Origin: an uncultured Lachnospiraceae bacterium
GTDB lineage: Bacteria; Bacillota; Clostridia; Lachnospirales; Lachnospiraceae
Assembly: GCA_947588845.1 (NCBI GenBank)
Contig: CANQAR010000038.1
Span: forward strand, 1-37,247
Length of the DNA stretch: 37,247 nt
Direction of reading: 5' to 3'
Shown here piece after piece: positions 28,896 to 36,829 of this stretch. The notes beneath the pieces are model-generated. The model was not told where the DNA came from, did no database searches, and was given only the letters and a program-made list of their open reading frames with translations. Made by a program: the position numbers and the translations under genes. The stretch's first letter is position 1. Each line of letters opens with the position of its first letter.

Positions 28896-29078
28896 CAGGA
28901 TGCCGGAGGCACATAAGCCGGCCGGAAGAATGACACAATGCCGGTAGCGCATGTTCAGTGCCGGTTCTGCGCATTGACGATGACTGTTGGATCGGCCGGA
29001 ACAAAGTGCGGAGAAATCCCGGGATGGCGCTGTGCAGCAGGCATCATGACAGAGAAACATACAGGAGTAGGCAGATAT

Positions 29079-30449
29079 ATGGGAATACGAAGAGTATTGG
29101 CGGTGTGGACGGCAAAACTGATCAGCACTGCCTGCAGGCTGGCCGGAAAGCAGGGCGTAACCCTGGCCGGCAAGATTGCTCTGAAGATCGATCCTGAAAT
29201 TTTGCGGGATCTTTCTTCGCAGGTGAGAGAAAAGATCTTTGTGGTTTGCGGGACGAACGGAAAGACGACGACAAACAACCTGCTCTGCGCGGCGATTGAG
29301 GCGGAGGGCAGGAAGGTTGTGTGCAATCACACCGGGTCGAATATGCTGCCCGGTGTGGCGGCGGCTTTTGCGCTTGCGGCGCGCTGGAACGGCAGGCTTG
29401 ACGCGGATTACGCGTGTATCGAGATCGACGAGGCTTCGACTGTGCGTGTGTTCCCGCATTTTAAGCCGGACTGCATGGTGCTCACGAACCTGTTCCGCGA
29501 TCAGCTTGACCGCTATGGAGAGATCGACATCACGATGAAACTGCTGGACCGTGCCATGAAGATGGCGCCGGATATGAAAGTGGTCGTGAATGCGGATGAC
29601 GCGCTCTCCTGGTATCTGGCGTCGGAGAGCGGAAATCCCTGCATAACGTACGGGATTTCAGAGAAGACGGAAGATGTTCAGAGCATGAATGAGATCCGGG
29701 AGGGCCGTTTCTGCAAACGGTGCGGAGAGCGGCTGGAGTATGAATTTTACCACTACAGCCAGATCGGGAAATACCGCTGCCCGAACTGCGGATTCGCGCG
29801 TCCTGAGGCGGATTTTGACGCTTCCGGGATCAGTCTGAAAAACGGGATTTCCTTCACCGTGGAGGGACACAGAATTCATGTCGGATACCGGGGATTTTAT
29901 AACGTGTACAACGTTCTGGCGGCCTACAGCGCGGCGAGGGAAGCGGGAGTCAGGCCGCGGAATTTTGACCGCATGCTCACAAAATTTAACCCGCAGAACG
30001 GCCGTATGGAGAAATTCAGGATCGGCGGGACGGAGATTGTTCTGAATCTCGCGAAGAATCCGGCAGGCTTTAACCAGAATATCTCCGCTGTCCTGGAGGA
30101 CCGCAGGGAGAAAGATATCATCATCGTGATCAATGACAACGCGCAGGACGGACTGGATATTTCCTGGCTGTGGGATGTCGATTTCGACCGGCTGTGCGAA
30201 GAAAGCGTCCGCTCGATCACGGTCAGCGGAATCCGCTGCCAGGATATGCGGCTGCGCATGAAGTATGTGGATATCCCGTCAGAGCTGATCCCGGATGTGG
30301 AGACGGCGGTAAAGGCCAGAGTGAAGGACGGCTGCGGGAACCTGTATATGCTCGTAAATTACACGGCTTTGTATTCGACCAGGGGAATCCTGGCCCGGAT
30401 GGAGAAAATGGAAGGAAGGGGCCAAAAACGGCGTCTGACGGAAAAATAG
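29079..30449 (+). CDS. murT: Lipid II isoglutaminyl synthase subunit MurT
   Basis: A 456-residue Mur ligase-like protein which, with GatD, amidates the alpha-carboxyl of D-Glu in lipid II to D-isoglutamine. The ATP-binding CGTNGKTTTNN lies near 55-65; a Cys4 zinc ribbon (CKRCGE and CPNCG, about 212-237) is characteristic of MurT; the C-terminal DUF1727 domain holds NDNAQDGLDISW with its conserved Asp. ATG 29079 is chosen because AGGAG lies upstream and the N-terminus then matches known MurT; in-frame ATGs at 29046 and 28938 lack good sites. The preceding 183 nt after gyrA contain several GCCGG repeats and no gene. Confidence 0.94.
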   Translation: MGIRRVLAVWTAKLISTACRLAGKQGVTLAGKIALKIDPEILRDLSSQVREKIFVVCGTNGKTTTNNLLCAAIEAEGRKVVCNHTGSNMLPGVAAAFALAARWNGRLDADYACIEIDEASTVRVFPHFKPDCMVLTNLFRDQLDRYGEIDITMKLLDRAMKMAPDMKVVVNADDALSWYLASESGNPCITYGISEKTEDVQSMNEIREGRFCKRCGERLEYEFYHYSQIGKYRCPNCGFARPEADFDASGISLKNGISFTVEGHRIHVGYRGFYNVYNVLAAYSAAREAGVRPRNFDRMLTKFNPQNGRMEKFRIGGTEIVLNLAKNPAGFNQNISAVLEDRREKDIIIVINDNAQDGLDISWLWDVDFDRLCEESVRSITVSGIRCQDMRLRMKYVDIPSELIPDVETAVKARVKDGCGNLYMLVNYTALYSTRGILARMEKMEGRGQKRRLTEK

Positions 30450-30543
30450 AGAAACAGTTAACGAAAATATGTGCTGCTCCGTATTGCGAAGCAGCACGGA
30501 TGATGGAAAGACTTTACACTTTGAACAAATGGAGAAAAAGAAC

Positions 30544-31263
30544 ATGAAGCTGACAATAGGACATCTGTATCCTGATCTTCTGAATCTCTACGGGGACCGG
30601 GGAAACATCCAGTGTATGAAAAAGCGCTGCGAATGGCGCGGCATCGAGGCTGAAGTCCGTGAATTTCAGCTGACGGATCCGGTCGATTTTTCGGATCTTG
30701 ACATTGTCCTGCTTGGAGGAGGCTCCGACCGGGAACAGATGATTGTCTGCCGGAAGCTTCAGGAGATCCGGGAGGATTTTAAAGCCTATGTGGAGGATTA
30801 TGGTTCTGTGATCGCGGTATGCGGGGGATACCAGCTTCTTGGACATTATTACGATACGGATGAGGGAAGGATGGAGGGGCTCTCTCTGGTGGATCTGTAC
30901 ACGCAGCAGGGGAGTCCGAGACTGATTTCAAACGTTGTGATCGACAGTGAAAATTTTGACGGTCCGGTCGTCGGGTTTGAAAATCATGGCGGAAGGACTT
31001 ATATCGGGGATAACCGCCCGTTTGGAAAGGTTGTTTTCGGATATGGGAACAACGGGGAGGACGGGATGGAAGGCGTGCTGTACAGACATGTAGTCGGCAC
31101 TTATCTGCACGGCCCCCTGCTGCCGAAGAATCCGCATGTCTGCGATTATCTGCTGGCGAACGCGCTTGACCGGAAATACGGGGTGCGTGAGCTTGCGCCG
31201 CTCGACGACAGGCAGGAATGGGAAGCGAATCAATATGTGGCGGAGCGTTTTGTGAAAAAATAA
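30544..31263 (+). CDS. gatD: Lipid II isoglutaminyl synthase subunit GatD (glutaminase)
   Basis: A 239-residue class I glutamine amidotransferase that releases ammonia from glutamine for MurT. The nucleophile is Cys93 in AVCGGYQLLG, the catalytic histidine His189 in TYLHGPLL, and LLGGGSDREQ near 57-65 is family-specific. GGAG lies nine nt before ATG 30544; an in-frame start at 30529 is possible. It follows murT by 94 nt. Amidation is needed for efficient peptidoglycan cross-linking in Gram-positive bacteria. Confidence 0.95.
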   Translation: MKLTIGHLYPDLLNLYGDRGNIQCMKKRCEWRGIEAEVREFQLTDPVDFSDLDIVLLGGGSDREQMIVCRKLQEIREDFKAYVEDYGSVIAVCGGYQLLGHYYDTDEGRMEGLSLVDLYTQQGSPRLISNVVIDSENFDGPVVGFENHGGRTYIGDNRPFGKVVFGYGNNGEDGMEGVLYRHVVGTYLHGPLLPKNPHVCDYLLANALDRKYGVRELAPLDDRQEWEANQYVAERFVKK

Positions 31264-31448
31264 CGTTACAATATCAAACCAGGCCGAAGCACTTGCTGCT
31301 GAGGCTGTAAGAACATGAGTCAAATAACAGCGGGAATGAGGGGCACGAATCGATTCGAGATCGTTCACTCATCGTGGGCGCGGGCATGGATGTTTACCGA
31401 GGAAGAAAAGCACGGTTTCTGTGCATAAAAAAGGGAGGCAGACTTGTT

Positions 31449-31778
31449 GTGAAAAGAAGAAGAGGTCTTCTGATTCTGGTTTTGATTCTGTGCTTCCTGC
31501 TGCCCGTTCTGCCGACAGAGGCCGCGTCTCAGAAGATGCTGAGTTATCTGAAACGGCAGCAGCGCCGCTCGAAGATTCCGGCAGGCGTTCCGGGCGGTGT
31601 TGTGGTCGCGAACAAGACCGGCGAGACAAATAATTACACGCATGACGCGGCGATTGTCTATTCGAAAAACGCCACATATATTCTTGTTGTGATGGGAAGT
31701 ACGCCGGGATCCGGATGGAGCAGTGCGGGAAATATCACAAGTCTCTCGCGCCTGGCCTATAATTATCTGAATCCGTAA
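31449..31778 (+). CDS. Truncated class A beta-lactamase-like serine hydrolase (C-terminal part with signal peptide)
   Basis: A 109-residue protein with a clear signal peptide (KRRR, then a hydrophobic core, cleavage after about residue 26) joined directly to the last 80 residues of a class A beta-lactamase-related serine hydrolase: LKRQQRRSKIPAGVPGG, the KTG triad motif at 56-58, the DAAIVYSKNATYILVVM strands and the terminal RLAYNYLNP helix. The SxxK nucleophile and SxN motifs that must precede are absent, so it cannot be a normal enzyme. An internal deletion that kept the frame and the secretion signal is the simplest explanation. The start is GTG 31449 with GGGAGG ten nt upstream. The 185 nt before it contain no recognisable missing half. 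Confidence 0.65.
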   Translation: MKRRRGLLILVLILCFLLPVLPTEAASQKMLSYLKRQQRRSKIPAGVPGGVVVANKTGETNNYTHDAAIVYSKNATYILVVMGSTPGSGWSSAGNITSLSRLAYNYLNP

Positions 31779-31799
31779 AACAATAATCTGAAAATTTAC

Positions 31800-31828
31800 T
31801 TGACAAACAGAATAAAAAGAAGTATGGT
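31800..31828 (+). promoter_or_regulatory. metK promoter
   Basis: TTGACA (31800-31805), 17 nt, TATGGT (31823-31828). Transcription would begin near 31835, about 80 nt before the SAM riboswitch aptamer and about 330 nt before metK. Confidence 0.65.
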
Positions 31829-31833
31829 TATAC

Positions 31834-31886
31834 GGAGTCTGAAGGTTCGGCAGACAAGGCCGGAATCTGAAAATCTGGCAGACTCC
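31834..31886 (+). repeat. Hairpin at the 5' end of the metK leader
   Basis: GGAGTCTG (31834-31841) and CAGACTCC (31879-31886) form a perfect 8-bp stem over 37 nt, starting at the predicted transcription start. It is outside the SAM-I aptamer (31915-32011). It may stabilise the 5' end or be an independent element. Confidence 0.5.
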
Positions 31887-31914
31887 GGAGACAATTTAAA
31901 TCATTTGCTTTTCT

Positions 31915-32011
31915 CTTATTCAGAGTGGTGGAGATACAAAGGATCTGTGAAGCCACGGCAACCCCACGAAGTGGAAGGTGCCAGCCTGAGCGAGTTAACT
32001 CGAACAATAAG
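31915..32011 (+). promoter_or_regulatory. SAM-I (S-box) riboswitch
   Basis: The aptamer shows P1 CTTATT (31915-31920) pairing with AATAAG (32006-32011), the conserved core AGAGTGGTGGAG, then GATCTGTGAAGCCACGGCAA, AAGGTGCCAGCCTGAGCGAG (each separated by variable parts), and the expected P4 hairpin GTTAACTC region. With S-adenosylmethionine bound, P1 forms and lets the downstream terminator fold, shutting off metK. Feedback on SAM synthetase by SAM is the established logic of this class. Confidence 0.96.
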
Positions 32012-32032
32012 GGGATTTGATTATGAAAATTA

Positions 32033-32058
32033 AGTCCGCTTGTACAGCGGGCTTTTTT
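32033..32058 (+). terminator. Expression-platform terminator of the SAM riboswitch
   Basis: AGTCCGCT (32033-32040), loop TGTAC, AGCGGGCT (32046-32053) with a run of six T to 32058, 21 nt after P1. It lies about 110 nt before metK and is the regulated attenuator. Confidence 0.88.
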
Positions 32059-32165
32059 CTGCCTTTAAAGCAGCCCCGAATTAAAAGTCCACGGATCGCC
32101 ATGGGGCTTTTATAAAACAGAAAAGCAGACCAGCGGGGCGTTTCGCCCGGAACAGGAGTGTACCT

Positions 32166-33356
32166 ATGGAGAAATTATTATTTACATCAGAGTCCGTGAC
32201 AGAAGGACATCCGGACAAAATGTGCGACCAGATTTCAGATGCGATTCTGGATGCGCTGCTTGAGCAGGATCCGATGAGCCGTGTGGCGTGCGAGACGGCG
32301 ACCACGACGGGACTTGTGCTTGTCATGGGAGAAATCTCTACGAAGGCTTATGTGGATATCCAGAAGATCGTCCGCGATACGGTCAGAGAAATCGGCTACA
32401 CGCGCGGAAAATATGGATTTGACGCGGAGACCTGCGGCGTGATCACGGCGATCGACGAGCAGTCTTCCGATATCGCGATGGGCGTTGACAAAGCGCTTGA
32501 AGCGAAAGAAAACAAGATGACAGATGAAGAGATTGAGGCGATCGGCGCCGGAGATCAGGGGATGATGTTCGGTTACGCGACAAATGAGACGAAGGAACTG
32601 ATGCCGTATCCGATCTCGCTGGCGCACAGGCTGGCCCGCCGCCTCACGGCAGTCCGCAAGGACGGAACGCTGCCGTATCTGCGTCCGGACGGGAAAACAC
32701 AGGTAACCGTGGAGTACGACGAGAACGGCAAGCCGTCCAGACTTGACGCGGTGGTGCTGTCCACGCAGCACGACCCGGAGGTGACGCAGGAACAGATTCA
32801 TCAGGATATCAAAAAATATGTCTTTGACGAGGTGCTTCCGCAGGAGATGGTCGATGAAAACACAAAATTTTTCATCAATCCGACCGGACGTTTTGTGATC
32901 GGCGGACCGCACGGGGACAGCGGGCTGACCGGCCGAAAGATCATTGTGGATACTTATGGCGGCTATGCGAGACACGGCGGCGGCGCGTTTTCCGGAAAGG
33001 ACTGCACGAAAGTTGACCGTTCCGCGGCTTACGCGGCGCGCTATGTGGCGAAGAATATTGTGGCAGCAGGACTTGCCGACAAGTGCGAGATTCAGCTTTC
33101 CTACGCGATCGGAGTCGCCCGGCCGACCTCCATCATGGTGGACACATTTGGAACAGGAAAGCTCTCCAACGAGAAGCTGACGGAGATTGTACGCGAGAAT
33201 TTTGACTTGCGTCCGGCGGGAATCATCAAGATGCTCGACCTGCGCCGCCCGATCTACAAACAGACAGCGGCTTATGGGCATTTTGGACGGGAGGATCTGG
33301 ATCTGCCGTGGGAGAAGACAGACAGGGCAGAAATGCTGAGAAAATATCTGGACTGA
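32166..33356 (+). CDS. metK: S-adenosylmethionine synthetase
   Basis: A 396-residue enzyme that makes S-adenosylmethionine from ATP and methionine. [19 protein letters not shown] at the N-terminus, [12 protein letters not shown] near 121-132 and GGGAFSGKD near 274-282 are the signature motifs; length is standard. AGGAG lies upstream of ATG 32166. The SAM-I riboswitch in its leader indicates repression by its own product. Confidence 0.98.
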   Translation: MEKLLFTSESVTEGHPDKMCDQISDAILDALLEQDPMSRVACETATTTGLVLVMGEISTKAYVDIQKIVRDTVREIGYTRGKYGFDAETCGVITAIDEQSSDIAMGVDKALEAKENKMTDEEIEAIGAGDQGMMFGYATNETKELMPYPISLAHRLARRLTAVRKDGTLPYLRPDGKTQVTVEYDENGKPSRLDAVVLSTQHDPEVTQEQIHQDIKKYVFDEVLPQEMVDENTKFFINPTGRFVIGGPHGDSGLTGRKIIVDTYGGYARHGGGAFSGKDCTKVDRSAAYAARYVAKNIVAAGLADKCEIQLSYAIGVARPTSIMVDTFGTGKLSNEKLTEIVRENFDLRPAGIIKMLDLRRPIYKQTAAYGHFGREDLDLPWEKTDRAEMLRKYLD

Positions 33357-33405
33357 CAGCGGCGATGGTGATAAATCCAAATATAGAGAAAGAGAGGCGG
33401 AATAA

Positions 33406-33756
33406 ATGAAGGAGATAGAAAAATACAAGAGTGTTTATTTAAGAAATCGTTCTTTCTACGAAGAGGAAATATGGAGAACTGGCACAGGCGTAGAATATTA
33501 TGAGGGCTATTCTCAGAAATCACCTGGAAAATGGCAGCATTTTTATGGATCTACAAGACTTTCTGATTATGATTATTTCTGTCCATGCTGCGGAGAATCA
33601 GAAGATCACTGGGTAGATCAGGGAAACGGAGAAGGCTATTATTCCTGCGGAGGTTATAAAACAGTTACAACGGAGGAGGTGCAGAAAAGGATTGCAGAGT
33701 TTGAAACGAGACGTAAAGGTGATGATAATTATGTCGTGGAATACAGAGAAAAATAA
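33406..33756 (+). CDS. Small hypothetical protein with zinc-ribbon-like cysteines
   Basis: A 116-residue protein of unknown function. It is rich in Tyr, Glu and Lys; FCPCCGES (near residues 58-65) with YYSCGGY about 20 residues later resembles a three-cysteine, ribbon-like metal site. No signal peptide or membrane segment. The ribosome site is GAGAGGCGGAA. It is clearly more AT-rich than metK and the kinase genes around it, suggesting later acquisition. It ends at a strong terminator. Confidence 0.75.
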   Translation: MKEIEKYKSVYLRNRSFYEEEIWRTGTGVEYYEGYSQKSPGKWQHFYGSTRLSDYDYFCPCCGESEDHWVDQGNGEGYYSCGGYKTVTTEEVQKRIAEFETRRKGDDNYVVEYREK

Positions 33757-33786
33757 ATTGAAGATATTTTGAGATTGATTTTAAAT

Positions 33787-33814
33787 CCCCGCTGCAGGCA
33801 GCGGGGCATTTTTT
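33787..33814 (+). terminator. Rho-independent terminator after the small hypothetical gene
   Basis: CCCCGCTGC (33787-33795), AG, GCAGCGGGG (33798-33806), then CATTTTTTG. The stem is nearly identical to that at 10503-10522. It also lies between convergent genes and may end the AraC transcript. Confidence 0.88.
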
Positions 33815-33866
33815 GTCATTCTGACATAACAGGGCAAGTTCTGAATTAACGTTTGCTGTAATTTTA

Positions 33867-34781
33867 TCAATGGTCCTTTTTCTTCGTGCGGTACTCCCGC
33901 GGCGACATCCCCAGAATCTGCTTAAAACGGTTGCTGAAATAGCTGGTGCTGTTAAATCCGACACGGTAACTGATTCCGGTAACAGGCAGATCAGTTCCAA
34001 GAAGCAGGTCAGCAGCCTTATGAATGCGGTATTCGACCAGATAATCGATCGGAGACTGTTTCAGACAGCGCTGAAAACAGCGGCAGCAGGCGCTTTCGCT
34101 GATGTTTGCGGAGGATGCGATATCCTCCAGAGTCAAATTCTTTTCATAATCAGTATGAATCATTTCCAGCATTATCTGAATACGTTCAAAATCCAGATCC
34201 GCGTTTTTCGGAGCGTTCTTTATCTCGTCTTCCGAGAAGGAGAGTAGTTTCAGCCATATCTCGGAAAGTGCGTTACGAATGATGATTTCATATCCAAAAA
34301 TTTTTCTGCGCTGTGCAAAAATGACTGTGCCAAGGCGTTCATAGATATAGCTGTGCCAGGGAAAGTCGTAATCGATCAGAATCGCCTGAATCTGCCGGCA
34401 TTTCAGAAGAGGGTAGATATATTTCTCCTCGACGAGAAGAGTGTTTCCGCTGGCGATAAAAAAAGGATCGAACACGACAGACTGAAAGAGCGCGTAGTCG
34501 CATTCATGAGGGCGCATGGAGTGAAGGCAGTTCGCGTTGATAAAGCAGCCTTCCATCTCGCGCAGGATATATTCGCCGGCCGGGGTCGAGACCTGGACAG
34601 AGCCTTCCACGACAAAGTACAGTTCCGTTTCCTTGTGCCAGTGCCAGGGACTGTAACCCTGCGTGAAAATGTTGCTCCGGGAAAAATAGACGCCTACAGG
34701 AAGACCGGAATCCCCGTGGCTGCGCGTTTCCTGATTGGTTTCGCTGTCGAGCGGAAAAGAAATACGTCCTGCCTGCTGCAT
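33867..34781 (-). CDS. AraC-family transcriptional regulator
   Basis: A 304-residue regulator. An N-terminal cupin-type sensing domain (about 30-170) shows SPWHWHKETELYFVVEGSVQV, and the C-terminal HTH_18 domain (about 200-300) shows LTLEDIASSANISESACCRCF and the second helix-turn-helix VGFNSTSYFSNRFKQ, ending SPREYR. Such proteins sense small molecules, often sugars or cell-envelope signals; the ligand cannot be named. AGGAGG lies before ATG 34781. It is one of few genes right of oriC running against replication. No target operon is evident nearby. Confidence 0.94.
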   Translation of the reverse strand: MQQAGRISFPLDSETNQETRSHGDSGLPVGVYFSRSNIFTQGYSPWHWHKETELYFVVEGSVQVSTPAGEYILREMEGCFINANCLHSMRPHECDYALFQSVVFDPFFIASGNTLLVEEKYIYPLLKCRQIQAILIDYDFPWHSYIYERLGTVIFAQRRKIFGYEIIIRNALSEIWLKLLSFSEDEIKNAPKNADLDFERIQIMLEMIHTDYEKNLTLEDIASSANISESACCRCFQRCLKQSPIDYLVEYRIHKAADLLLGTDLPVTGISYRVGFNSTSYFSNRFKQILGMSPREYRTKKKDH

Positions 34782-34860
34782 AAGAGACCTCCTTTTATGT
34801 CAACCATTACTTTTTTGAGTTTGCCAGGATATTGATAAAAACGGCTATGAAATTAACTGT

Positions 34861-34889
34861 ATTATAGGGAATCTGCCAGTATAATGCAA
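34861..34889 (-). promoter_or_regulatory. Promoter of the AraC regulator
   Basis: On the minus strand TTGCAT (complement of 34884-34889), 17 nt, TATAAT (complement of 34861-34866), about 80 nt before the AraC start codon. Confidence 0.75.
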
Positions 34890-34977
34890 GTATAAAACAA
34901 AAAACAGAAAAGTTTTCAAAGAAAAAGACTGGTTGACAGAAGGAAAGAATATTGAGTCGGAGAAAGGAGCGTTTGAC

Positions 34978-35064
34978 ATGTTTGGAGGAATGATGGCGAT
35001 TCTGGTGCTGGCGGCGGTTGTAGCAGGACAGGCGGCAGCGATGATGTATCTGATGCCGAGATAG
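34978..35064 (+). CDS. 28-residue hydrophobic peptide
   Basis: A tiny reading frame with an AAGGAG ribosome site eight nt before ATG 34978. It encodes MFGGMM, a 14-residue Ala/Val/Leu core, then QAAAMMYLMPR: one membrane-spanning helix with a single basic C-terminal residue. TTGACA at 34933-34938 could be a -35 box, but no good -10 was found. It lies in the 550-nt space between the AraC and kinase genes. The good ribosome site and uniform hydrophobic composition argue for a real gene; small size leaves doubt. Confidence 0.45.
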   Translation: MFGGMMAILVLAAVVAGQAAAMMYLMPR

Positions 35065-35128
35065 GGAAAAGGAAAAAGCAGCGAGAAAAAGCGTGGGGCT
35101 GTTGCAAAATGGATGAGTAGTTATCCGT

Positions 35129-35148
35129 GGAGCAATGGCTCCTTTTTT
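35129..35148 (+). terminator. Short terminator before the sensor kinase gene
   Basis: GGAGC (35129-35133), AATG, GCTCC (35138-35142), then six T. It may end the transcript of the 28-residue peptide, or belong to an insertion-sequence end (GGGGCTGTTGCAAAATG at 35095-35111). Confidence 0.55.
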
Positions 35149-35200
35149 ATAGAAAATTTAGAATTATATATTTTGTTTAGATGTAATTCGTCTTTCTCTG

Positions 35201-35209
35201 TGCTATACT
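35201..35209 (+). promoter_or_regulatory. Probable extended -10 promoter of the sensor kinase operon
   Basis: TGCTATACT (35201-35209) is an extended -10 element; no clear -35 lies 17 nt upstream. It is about 125 nt before the kinase start, with two inverted repeats in between. Confidence 0.45.
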
Positions 35210-35275
35210 TTATGGTGTATTTTATTTCTGCAGACAGGGATTCGAAATATAAATTGTCTGTCAAAGCAGAACCGA

Positions 35276-35291
35276 ATCCTGCATGCAGGAT
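35276..35291. promoter_or_regulatory. 16-bp perfect palindrome in the kinase leader
   Basis: ATCCTGCATGCAGGAT is a perfect palindrome 45 nt before the kinase start. Another inverted repeat (CAGACA 35231-35236, TGTCTG 35255-35260) lies just upstream. Either may be an operator or an RNA hairpin. Confidence 0.45.
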
Positions 35292-35335
35292 CAGGAACGG
35301 GTTTTGAATATTAAAAAAATCGCTGCGGAGGAGTT

Positions 35336-36829
35336 ATGAAGTTAAAAACCAGGCTGATCATAGCCTTTTTTGTTATTATTCTGGTTCCTTTTTTTTTGTT
35401 TGCGCTGGCCTTTTTCGGATTCAGCCGGTATCAGGTACGGCTGGTTGAGGAGAGCTACGGCGTTCCCATGTCTATTGAAGACCTTTCGGATTCCATGCAG
35501 GTGATCGGGAAATCAACCCAGACGACGTTTGAAAAGATGAAAGAGCAGGCTGCCCGGAACGCAGACCGTTTTCTTGACAGGGATTATCTGGATGAACTGA
35601 ACGACAGTCTGACCAGCAGATATTCCTGGCTTCTGGTCAGAATTGACGACAAGCTCTACTATAACGGACTCGGAAAGAATGTGGATGATCTGTTCCGGGA
35701 ACTGCCAGTGTTCCGTGCGTTCAGCAGCGCTCCGGACGGGGGTTCCTATATCGGAAAAAATATTGAGGCGTTCGTAAAACAGCTGGACGTCGAATTTGAC
35801 GACGGAAGACAGGGAAGTATCTTTATTGTATCTTCTGTCGGGAATCTTCTTATGCATACGAGCAATCTTGTCCGCGAACTGATCCTGTCGGTGGTCGTGA
35901 TTCTGATCTTTACGGCGGCGCTCATGGTAATCTGGATCTATGCGGGGATCTATACACCGCTGAATATACTCAGTGAGGCGACGTACCGGATCAAAAATGA
36001 GGATTTTGATTTCCAGATCGAGGTGAAGGGGAAGGATGAGCTCAGCGAGCTCTGCCGGGATTTTGACGATATGCGCCGACGTCTGAAGGAGCAGACCGAG
36101 CAGAAGGAAGCTTTTGACCGCCAGAGCAAGGAGCTGATCAGCAATATTTCTCATGATCTGAAGACGCCGATCACGGCAGTCAAGGGGTACGTGGAGGGTA
36201 TTATGGACGGCGTGGCGGACACGCCGGAAAAGATGGACCGCTATATCCGCACAATTTACATCAAGGCGAACGATATGGACCGCCTGATCAATGAACTGAC
36301 ATTCTACTCCAACATTGAGACGGACCGGATCCCTTATACGTTCAACCGGATCAATGTTGCGGAGTATTTTGACGACTGCGCGGAGGATGTCGGGCTGGAA
36401 CTGCGGGAGAAGGAGATATCATTTTCCTATATCAACACGGTTGAGACGGAGGTGCAGATCATCGCGGACGCGGAGCAGCTTAAACGTGTGATCAACAACA
36501 TTATCAGCAATTCTGTCAAATATATGGACAAGCCCAGAGGAAGCGTCGAGATCCGGGTGAAGGACGTCGGCGACTTTGTTCAGGTGGAGATTGAGGACAA
36601 CGGCAAGGGGATTCCTACTAAGGAACTGACGAATATTTTCGACCGTTTTTACCGTACGGACGCTTCGAGAAATTCGGCGCAGGGAGGCAGCGGAATCGGT
36701 CTCTCGATTGTGAAGAAGATCATAGAGGATCACGGAGGCAGAATCTGGGCGAACAGCAGGGTCGGCCAGGGAACAACAATGTGTTTTGTTATCAGAAAAT
36801 ATCAGGTAAATGTGGAGGCAGGGCAATAA
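35336..36829 (+). CDS. Two-component sensor histidine kinase
   Basis: A 497-residue membrane kinase. A TM helix at about 7-29 and another at 182-205 frame an extracellular sensor of about 150 residues; a HAMP domain (206-258) leads to the HisKA domain with His273 in SHDLKTP; the HATPase domain has the N box NNIISNSVKY (387-396), DNGKGIP (421-427) and GSGIGLSIVK (451-460). It autophosphorylates and passes phosphate to the overlapping downstream regulator. AGGAGG lies before ATG 35336. The sensed signal is unknown. Confidence 0.95.
   Translation: MKLKTRLIIAFFVIILVPFFLFALAFFGFSRYQVRLVEESYGVPMSIEDLSDSMQVIGKSTQTTFEKMKEQAARNADRFLDRDYLDELNDSLTSRYSWLLVRIDDKLYYNGLGKNVDDLFRELPVFRAFSSAPDGGSYIGKNIEAFVKQLDVEFDDGRQGSIFIVSSVGNLLMHTSNLVRELILSVVVILIFTAALMVIWIYAGIYTPLNILSEATYRIKNEDFDFQIEVKGKDELSELCRDFDDMRRRLKEQTEQKEAFDRQSKELISNISHDLKTPITAVKGYVEGIMDGVADTPEKMDRYIRTIYIKANDMDRLINELTFYSNIETDRIPYTFNRINVAEYFDDCAEDVGLELREKEISFSYINTVETEVQIIADAEQLKRVINNIISNSVKYMDKPRGSVEIRVKDVGDFVQVEIEDNGKGIPTKELTNIFDRFYRTDASRNSAQGGSGIGLSIVKKIIEDHGGRIWANSRVGQGTTMCFVIRKYQVNVEAGQ

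Noticed and set aside
31800-32033. 77-codon rightward frame over the metK leader
   Set aside because: It coincides with the riboswitch; the conserved bases are explained by the RNA.
32024-32119. 31-codon leader frame after the SAM aptamer with an AAGGGG-like ribosome site
   Set aside because: It overlaps the expression-platform terminator, and the peptide has no leader-like features; probably chance.
35113-35307. 64-codon rightward frame before the kinase
   Set aside because: It runs through a terminator, the promoter and the palindromes, and has no ribosome site.
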